From CAVRZY01 sp963725415 (GTDB taxonomy: Bacteria; Acidobacteriota; Terriglobia; Bryobacterales; Bryobacteraceae), in contig CAVRZY010000090.1 in assembly GCA_963725415.1 (NCBI GenBank), positions 1-24,944 on the forward strand: 24,944 nucleotides of DNA, read 5' to 3'. The notes beneath the pieces were generated by a model, which was given only the letters and a program-made list of their open reading frames with translations, was not told the origin of the DNA and ran no database searches. Below, in pieces: positions 16,577 to 22,236 of this stretch. The position numbers were made by a program, and so were the translations under genes. Each line of letters opens with the position of its first letter. Positions within the stretch are counted from its first letter, which is position 1.

Positions 16577-16606
16577 GACAGCCGTCAGCCTTCAGAGTTC
16601 AGCCGC
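16577..16606. repeat. Degenerate CAGCC-TCAG repeat word upstream of prfB
   Basis: CAGCCGTCAGCCTTCAG followed by a further TTCAGCCG resembles the repeat family at 3133-3171 and 17289-17314 but with mismatches. It fills the 48-bp gap between the phosphoesterase stop and prfB. Confidence 0.4.
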
Positions 16607-16609
16607 CGA

Positions 16610-17204
16610 CTAGAGGGAGAGCAGATATCCCCGCTTGCCGGCATTGGTGCCAAGCGTTTTGCCGATTTGCGCCGTCACGCCTTCGGCCTCGTGGATGTGG
16701 CCGCACAGGAAGTAGGCAGGCTGGTAGCGGTCGATGAAGTCGCGCATGGCGCGGCTGCCGGCGTGCACGCCTTCGCGGACCCGGTCCAGCGGCGTACCCA
16801 GGGGCGGGCAGTGGCAGACCAGCACCAGGGGCTCCAGAGGCGGCGAAGCGGGCCAGGCGCTTGGCCAGTTCCTCCTCGCTATACTCGCCCGGGGTGTTGA
16901 ACGGCGTGGGATTGGAATAGCCCAGCCCGGCGATGTGGTAGCCAGCGGCCTCGAAACTCTTCTCATGGAAATCGTGCAGGCCGAACTGCTTGCACAGCCA
17001 GGCGGTCAACTGGATGGATTCGTGATTGCCCGGAAGCACCCAGACCCGATCTGCGCGGCGGCGCAGGACTTGGCCACAGCGCTCCAGGCCGCGTCCCCAA
17101 CTGACTAGATCCCCGGCGGCGAAGTAGTAGTCGGCCTCCACAGCCATCAAGCGTTCCAGGGCCGCGCAGTCGCCGTGAATGTCGGAGAAAACCAGAAGCC
17201 TCAC
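16610..17204 (-). CDS. Calcineurin-like metallophosphoesterase (one frameshift)
   Basis: A small cytosolic phosphoesterase with all five metal/phosphate motifs: LLVFSDIHGD, FAAGDLVSWG, VLPGNHES, VLVCHCPPLGT and FLCGHIHEAEG. This places it in the YfcE/MJ0936-like group of nucleotide or phosphodiester hydrolases; the substrate is not evident. One extra base near 16838 shifts the frame between ARFAA and LEPLVLVCH. Without it the protein has about 197 residues and ends at TAG 16612-16610. I prefer GTG 17204 as the start because family similarity begins there (VRLLVFSDIHGD). The ATG at 17234 would add ten residues encoded entirely by the ATTGA-type repeat. No Shine-Dalgarno precedes either. It lies between the response regulator and prfB on the same strand. 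Confidence 0.8.
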
Positions 17205-17206
17205 AG

Positions 17207-17266
17207 GAATTGAATCATTGAGGAATTGAGTCATTGATTCATTGAGTCATTGAATCACTGAATGAT
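17207..17266. repeat. Low-complexity tandem repeat of ATTGA / GAATC / GAGTC words
   Basis: About 60 bp of imperfect tandem words (ATTGAATC, ATTGAG, AATTGAGTC, ATTGATTC, ATTGAGTC, ATTGAATC). It is AT-rich in an otherwise GC-rich region. It spans the possible ATG (17234) of the phosphoesterase and would encode a ten-residue N-terminal extension. Confidence 0.75.
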
Positions 17267-17288
17267 AGCGCAGCGAGAGGGAAGCTTG

Positions 17289-17314
17289 TGGCTGAGGGCT
17301 GATGGCTGAGGGCT
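17289..17314. repeat. Direct repeat, two copies of TGGCTGAGGGCT
   Basis: Exact copies at 17289-17300 and 17303-17314, identical to the right arm of the hairpin at 3160-3171. The second copy reaches the stop codon of the response regulator. Confidence 0.75.
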
Positions 17315-17949
17315 CAGTCTATCAAGCCGTTGCGGAGGGCGAAGCGGACCAACTCGCCGACGCTGTGTAGGTTGAGTTTGTCCATGATGCGGCCGCGGTG
17401 GGAGTCCACGGTGTAGACGCTGAGCTTGAGCGCAGTGGCGATTTCCTTGTTGGTTTTTCCTTCGGCGATCATTTGCAGGATTTCCCGCTCGCGGGAGCTG
17501 AGCAGGTCGAGCGGGTCGCTGACGTGCCGGCGGTAATCGCTGAGCACGGCATCGGAGACGGCCGGGCTGAGGTAGCCTTCCCCGGAGGCAACCGAGCGGA
17601 CTGCGCTCAGCAGGTCGCGGTCGATGGCGTCTTTGAGCAGGTAGCCGCGGGCGCCGGCGCGCAGGATCTCGCGAACGTAGACCGAATCCTTGTACATGCT
17701 GAGCGCCAGCACCCGGGTGCGAGGCGCGGAAACCGCCAGGCGGCGGGTGGCCTCGATCCCGTTCAGCTCGGGCATGGCCACGTCCATCACCACCACGTCG
17801 GGATGGAGTTTCTCGGCCAGCTCGACGGTCTCGCGGCCGTTTCCAGCCTCGCCCACGATCTCCATGTCGGGCTGGGCCGCCAGGATCATCCGGAAACCCT
17901 GGCGGACCATGGCGTGGTCATCGGCCAACAAGATCCGGATCTTCTTCAT
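17314..17949 (-). CDS. NarL/FixJ-family response regulator
   Basis: A 211-residue two-component regulator. The receiver domain (about 4-120) shows acidic pocket Asp10/Asp11, phosphoacceptor Asp56 in VVVMDVAMPELNG, Ser/Thr switch in VLALSMY and Lys in GYLLKDA. The LuxR-type helix-turn-helix follows (about 145-207: LLSSREREILQMIAEGKTNK, then LSVYTVDSHRGRIMDKL). It should bind DNA as a phosphorylated dimer. Its ATG overlaps the kinase stop as ATGA, so the pair is translationally coupled and the kinase is its partner. The stop TGA (17316-17314) borders the TGGCTGAGGGCT repeat. Target genes are not evident; the frame is intact. Confidence 0.92.
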   Translation of the reverse strand: MKKIRILLADDHAMVRQGFRMILAAQPDMEIVGEAGNGRETVELAEKLHPDVVVMDVAMPELNGIEATRRLAVSAPRTRVLALSMYKDSVYVREILRAGARGYLLKDAIDRDLLSAVRSVASGEGYLSPAVSDAVLSDYRRHVSDPLDLLSSREREILQMIAEGKTNKEIATALKLSVYTVDSHRGRIMDKLNLHSVGELVRFALRNGLID

Positions 17950-19243
17950 GCCTGACTCCCCGCACGGGTACAGCTAACATCAATGACCAAGCCGGCGCCA
18001 TCAGCCGACCGGATGGCCAGTTCGCCGCCAGCGCTGCGCGCCCGGGCGCGCATGCCGATCAGTCCCAGGCCCTGCTGCTCGGCGCGCCCGCCCGGCCCAG
18101 GCCGCGCCCGTTGTCGCCGACTGAAAGGTTGATCTTCTCGCCTTCGGAGCGCAGCTCGATGCGCACCCGGCTGGCGCCCGAGTGCCTGGCGATGTTGGTC
18201 AGCGCCTCCTGACAGATGCGGAACAGATGAGTCTCCGTCTCGTCAGGCAGCCGGGCGGTGAAGCTGGACTTGTACTCGACTTCGATGCCCGTCCGCGTGG
18301 TGAAGCCTTCGGAAAGCCAGCGCAGCGCGGCGTCCAGCCCGAAGTCATCCAGGATGGTGGGATGGAGTAACTGCGAGAGTTCCCGGACGTTCTGGATAGC
18401 CTTGTTGACCAGGCGGACGCAGTCTTCCAAACGCTGGCTGGTGCGGCCGGGCTGGGCCTGAAGGGCCAGCAGATTGGCCTTGGCCGCGGTGAGCGACTGG
18501 CCCAATTCATCGTGCAGCTCGTGCGAGAAACGCCGGGCCGTGGTTTCCTGGCTTTCCAGGAGGTGCCAGGAGACCCGGCTCAGCTCGCTGGTTTGCCACT
18601 CCATTTTGCGCAGCAGCCCGATGGTCAGGCGCACGGTGAGGATGGCGCACAGCAAAGCCAGCAGCAGACAGGCGCCCAGCAGGATGGCGGACTGCCTGAT
18701 CAACTCCCCGAAGCGGCGGTCAATCTGTTGCCGGGCCGCGGAGGCGTTGTCGTAGCTGACCGTGGCCAGCTTGGCGACAATCCTTAAAGATTCTTCATGT
18801 CGGCGAAACAGATCGCGGGACAGCAACGTGGTCGGATTCTCCAGCGACAGCATGCGGCGGGCTTCGGCGGAAAATGCCGCCGTGGCCTTTTGCAGCTCAT
18901 CCCAGAGGGCTTCCTCAGGCGTGCCGGTCACCGAGTCGCCGATCTGTTCGATCCTCTTGTCGGTGTCGTCGAGTTCGGACAGGATCTTCTCCCGGTCCAC
19001 GTACTCCGGGTCTCGGGACAGCTTGTAGAAGACTGCGCTCAAGGCAGCCTGCTCGCGCTGGATATCGTCAATCAGGCGGGTGGCGACCAACCCCTCTTCC
19101 ACCAGGTCGGCCACATTCTGCTTGATGGACTGGATTTTGTGGACGGTGATGAAGCCGGCCACTAGCAGGAGAAGAATCACCAACATGAAGCCGGCGATCA
19201 GGACCCGGAAAATGGTGGTCTGGGTGATCTGTTGCCGGAACAT
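17946..19243 (-). CDS. Membrane histidine kinase, HisKA_3 (NarX/DesK-like) class (one frameshift near the C-terminus)
   Basis: The sensor partner of the adjacent NarL-type regulator. There are two membrane helices (about 13-34 and 186-206) around a helical periplasmic sensor (about 35-185, four-helix-bundle-like). Then a short linker and the dimerisation/phosphotransfer motif RRFSHELHDELGQS follow, where His244 is the likely phosphorylated residue. The ATPase domain shows IELRSEGEKINLSVGDNGRG. Near 18080-18083 one base seems missing: restoring it continues QQGLGLIGMRARARSAGGEL to TGA 17948-17946, which overlaps the regulator ATG. As given, translation would end early at 18059 and lose the last ATPase motif. 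I chose ATG 19243 because GGGGGG lies about 8 nt upstream; an upstream in-frame start at 19294 adds 17 unconserved residues. TACACT at 19265-19260 is a possible -10. Confidence 0.85.
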
Positions 19244-19402
19244 TGGCTTCCCCCCTCTTAGTGTAGGGCAAATCGGGTCCCCATCCCCCGGCATCCCCCT
19301 TTTTCGTCTGCTTTCTTAGCCCCGCGAGGCTATCGTCTCCCCCTGGTCCGGGTTTGATCATGGAAGGGTGGCCGACGGTCAACGTCTGCCCAGGAGGATT
19401 AG

Positions 19403-19573
19403 ATGAAGAAGCTTGGAGTCGCACTGCTGGCGGTAGCCTTCGCTCTGCCGACCTTTGCTATGATCCAGGAGGAGAAGAAGGAAGAGCAAAAGCAGCAAGA
19501 GAAAAAGAAGAAGAAGAGCACCAAGAAGAAGAAGGACGAGAAGAAAAAGGAAGAGAAGCCGCCGGCAACCTAA
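19403..19573 (+). CDS. Small secreted Lys/Glu-rich protein
   Basis: A 56-residue protein I cannot assign to a family. Residues 1-19 form a clear signal peptide (MKKLGVALLAVAFALPTFA, with cleavage expected after the final Ala). The mature part is almost only Lys, Glu, Gln and Asp (EEKKEEQKQQEKKKKK onward) and ends KPPAT. It is highly charged and probably disordered. AGGAGGA at 19392-19398, 5 nt before the ATG, is the strongest ribosome-binding site in the window. An intrinsic terminator follows 22 bp after the stop, so it is a complete stand-alone unit. It is divergent from the kinase gene, sharing the 159-bp region 19244-19402. That region also contains the small hairpin TAGCC-N6-GGCTA (19317-19332). 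Confidence 0.7.
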   Translation: MKKLGVALLAVAFALPTFAMIQEEKKEEQKQQEKKKKKSTKKKKDEKKKEEKPPAT

Positions 19574-19594
19574 GCCAGCAGATCTCACAGAATC

Positions 19595-19643
19595 GCCGCG
19601 CAGTGCCACCGAGTAGGCAGGTAAGCTGCGCGGCTATTTTTTT
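19595..19643 (+). terminator. Rho-independent terminator of the small Lys-rich gene
   Basis: The stem GCCGCGCAG (19595-19603) pairs with CTGCGCGGC (19626-19634), a perfect 9-bp GC-rich match. An inner TGCC/GGCA pair lies within the loop. The stem is followed by TATTTTTTT (19635-19643). Confidence 0.85.
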
Positions 19644-19688
19644 GCACCGACAGTGGATTTCAAGGACTTACGGGCAAGCGGGGCCGGG

Positions 19689-19772
19689 TTTCGCGCAAAG
19701 GCGCAAAGGGACCGCGAAGAACGCAAAGTGAACTGATTGTTTATTTTCTGGTCTTTGCGTCTTTGCGCGAAA
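19689..19772. repeat. Inverted repeat of CGCAAAG units
   Basis: TTTCGCGCAAAG (19689-19700) and its exact complement CTTTGCGCGAAA (19761-19772) are reinforced by CGCAAAG (19702-19708) and CTTTGCG (19753-19759). CGCAAAG recurs at 19722-19728. The right arm encodes the last residues (SRKDAKTRK) and the stop region of the TPR protein on the minus strand. Confidence 0.8.
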
Positions 19773-20151
19773 GTTTCTTCTTGATCTCCGGGGCGCGCTT
19801 GTCGTCCGGGACCAGGTCCAGGAACTTGGCGAAGGCTTCCCTGGCGCCTTTGGGATCGTTGAGCTTCTCTCGCGCTTCGCCCAGACGCAGATAGGCTTCC
19901 GCCCCGCCGGGGTTCCACTTCGTAGCTTCCTCGAATCGGCGTGCTGCTGCCTTGTACTTGCCCTTTTTGAAGTAGAAGTTGCCGATTTTCAGCTCCCTCT
20001 CTGCCTGGAGGGGGTTGAAGGAGTACTCCTTGACGGCCAGGGCTTCGTCCTCCTCGGGGGGCTCCTGGGGTTCGGGCGGCTTTGGCCGTTGCGCCCAGAG
20101 CGTGCCGCTCAACAGGACGGTACAGGCCAGCCAAGGTACGATCCGTGCCAC
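19741..20151 (-). CDS. Secreted TPR-repeat protein
   Basis: A 136-residue protein. Residues 1-20 form a signal peptide (ARIVPWLACTVLLSGTLWAQ). A Pro/Glu-rich linker follows (PKPPEPQEPPEEDE). Then there are at least two TPR units (about 50-120: ELKIGNFYFKKGKYKAAARR and AEAYLRLGEAREKLND). It resembles BamD-like or YbgF-like periplasmic TPR proteins, but is short; the partner is unknown. The C-terminus (LSRKDAKTRK) is encoded by the CGCAAAG inverted repeat, and so is a late acquisition. The start is GTG 20151. TATACT ends 6 nt upstream with no Shine-Dalgarno, suggesting a leaderless message. It is divergent from uvrC. Confidence 0.75.
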   Translation of the reverse strand: MARIVPWLACTVLLSGTLWAQRPKPPEPQEPPEEDEALAVKEYSFNPLQAERELKIGNFYFKKGKYKAAARRFEEATKWNPGGAEAYLRLGEAREKLNDPKGAREAFAKFLDLVPDDKRAPEIKKKLSRKDAKTRK

Positions 20152-20157
20152 AATTTC

Positions 20158-20163
20158 AGTATA
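20158..20163 (-). promoter_or_regulatory. -10 element TATACT of the TPR gene, 6 nt before GTG
   Basis: TATACT (20163-20158) is a near-consensus -10, and the GTG start is 6 nt further on, so the transcript should begin at the start codon. No convincing -35 is seen at 17 bp. The upstream DNA consists of the direct repeat GTAGC(C/T)..GTAGCTCGTAGC at 20171-20189. Confidence 0.45.
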
Positions 20164-20232
20164 AGAGCTCGTAGCCTGTAGCTCGTAGCGCCCAGCTCGG
20201 ATTCCTCACCAGACCCGAGGTCCGGCGAAGAT

Positions 20233-20294
20233 GTGGCGCGGGCTTCAGCCTGCTGCGTCGAGACTCGTCTCGACGCATGGAGAGGCTGCGCCAC
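20233..20294. repeat. 62-bp palindromic repeat element (REP/MITE-like)
   Basis: The outer arms GTGGCG (20233-20238) plus CAGCCT (20246-20251) pair with AGGCTGCGCCAC (20283-20294). The inner arms TGCGTCGAGA (20254-20263) and TCTCGACGCA (20268-20277) surround a CTCG loop. The core GAGAC-TC-GTCTC recurs as GAGAC-GA-GTCTC at 24773-24784. The element lies between the divergent TPR gene and uvrC, and has no coding content. Confidence 0.75.
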
Positions 20295-20392
20295 AAGGTC
20301 AACAGTGCAGTCGGGGCTTGGCATGGTGCGGAATCAGCGCTAGAAGCGAGCGTCCGCAAGCCGCAGGCGACAAGCCACAGGCTGTTTAACCG

Positions 20393-22208
20393 ATGGACCT
20401 GCGTGAAAGAGCGAGCCAGTTGCCCCCACAGCCCGGGGTCTACCTCTACAAGGATGCCGAGGGGACGGTGCTCTATGTGGGGAAGGCCAAGAACCTTCGC
20501 AACCGCGTACGGAGCTATTTTTCCGAGGAGCACCTGGCGGACGTCAAGACCGGGAGCCTGATCGCGGAGGCCCGGGACATCGACTACATCCTGGTGGATA
20601 ACGAGAAGGAAGCGCTGGCGCTGGAAAACAACCTGATCAAGCAGTGGAAGCCGCGCTTCAACGTCCTGCTGCGGGACGACAAGACCTATCCCTACATCAA
20701 GCTGACCAACGAGAAGTACCCGCGGGTGTACGTTACCCGGCGGCTCCACAAGGACGGCGCGACCTACTACGGCCCGTATTTTCCCGCCAATCTGGCGTAC
20801 CGGCTGGCGCACTTCATCCACCGGCATTTCCAGGTGCCTTCCTGCAAGGTGGATCTGACCCGCTACCACCCTCAGCCCTGCCTCCAGTACCACATCCACC
20901 GCTGCCAGGGTCCGTGCGTCGAGGGGCTCGACCACCGAGGAGGCCTACGGCGCGGGCCGTGAACCAGGTCAGGCTGTTTCTGGAGGGCAGGCACAAGGAC
21001 CTGCTCGCGGATCTCGCGCCCGCAGATGGAGCAGGCGTCCGAGGAAATGCGCTTCGAGCAGGCGGCCGTGCTGCGGGACGTGATTGGCACCGTCGAGGAG
21101 ACTGAGCAGAGGCAGAAGATGGCCGCGGCCGAGGGCGAGGACGTCGACATCTTCGCCTGCTACGCCGAGCCGCCGCTGGTGGCGGCCAACCTGTTCCACC
21201 TGCGCAACGGGCGCATCGTGGACCGCCGCGAGTTCTTCTGGGAGGACCAGGCGGCCTTCGAGCTTTCCGAGTTCGTCTCCGCGTTCCTCAAGCAGCTCTA
21301 TCTGGACCAGCAGTACATGCCGGCGCGCATTCACGTGCCGGTGGAGTTCGAAGATCGCGAGGTGCTGGAGGAACTGCTTTCGGAGAAGCGCGGGCGCAAG
21401 GTCGAGATCCACACTCCGCAGCGAGGCCCGAAGAAGGCCTTGCTCTCTCTGGCGGAAACCAACGCCAAGCACAGCTTCGAGCAGCGCTTCCGAGTGCTGA
21501 AGCCGTCTTCGAAGGCCATCCAGGAGGCGCTGCAAGAAATGCTGGGGCTGGCCGAAGCGCCGCGACGCATCGAGTGCTTCGACATCTCGCACATCCACGG
21601 AACCGACACGGTGGCCAGCATGGTGGTTTGGGAAGACGGGCGGATGCAGAAATCCGGCTACCGCAAGTTCATCATCCGGACGGTGGAAGGCAGCGACGAC
21701 TTCGCCTCCATGCGCGAGGTGATCGCGCGCCGGTACGCACGCCTCCAGCAGGAGAAGCGGCCCATGCCGGGGCTGGTGCTGGTGGACGGGGGCCTGCCGC
21801 AACTGCACGCCGCCGCCGAGGCGCTGGAGGCCTTGGGAATTACGGATCAGCCGCTGGCTTCCATCGCCAAGCGGGAGGAATGGATCTACGTCTACGGCCA
21901 GGAAGACGAGCCGGTGGTGCTGGACCGTTTCTCGCCGGTGCTGCACCTGATCCAGAGCGTGCGCGACGAGGCGCACCGCTTCGCGGTGACCTTCCACCGC
22001 TCGCGCCGCGAGGCCGCGCGGCTGAGTTCGGGAGCTCCAGCAGGCGCCGGGCATTGGCCCCAAGACGGTGCAGAAGCTGCTGGAGCACTTTGGCAGCGCC
22101 GAGCGGGTGCGGCAGGCCACAGAAGATGAGCTGGCGGCGGTGGTGGGCCGGGCCGCAGCGCGGCGGCTGAGAGGGTTCTACGCAGGCGGGGAGCAGGTCC
22201 CTGGGTAG
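20393..22208 (+). CDS. uvrC: Excinuclease ABC subunit C (four single-base insertions)
   Basis: Makes both incisions in nucleotide excision repair after UvrAB loads it on damage. Domains in order are the GIY-YIG nuclease (PGVYLYKD, VLYVGKAKNLRNRVRSYF), a Cys-rich segment (CLQYHIHRCQGPCVEGL), the UVR motif (ASEEMRFEQAAVLRDVI), the RNase H-like 5' nuclease (RIECFDISHIHGTDTVASMV, LVLVDGGLPQL) and C-terminal helix-hairpin-helix (APGIGPKTVQKLLEHFGSAE). Extra bases at 20930, 20952, 21019 and 22031 break the frame; the first three cancel within 90 bp and the last splits off the hairpin domain. Corrected length is about 603 residues, normal for UvrC, ending at TAG 22206-22208. All motifs are present, so errors are more likely than decay. 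No Shine-Dalgarno is seen before ATG 20393. Confidence 0.9.
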
Positions 22209-22236
22209 AGGCCCCCACCGGAGCAGCGAAGGGGAT

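Noticed and set aside
17207..17266. CRISPR array
   Set aside because: Words are 5-8 bp, imperfect, and not separated by unique spacers of constant length.
19244..19402. Riboswitch upstream of the small Lys-rich gene
   Set aside because: Only a 5-bp hairpin (19317-19332) is visible; I could not match it to c-di-GMP or other riboswitch cores.
20156..20392. tRNA or structured RNA in the TPR-uvrC gap
   Set aside because: The foldable part is a long nested palindrome with no cloverleaf, anticodon arm or CCA end; it fits a palindromic repeat better.
20969..22120. Long minus-strand frame opposite uvrC
   Set aside because: Antisense to conserved UvrC domains; no motif.
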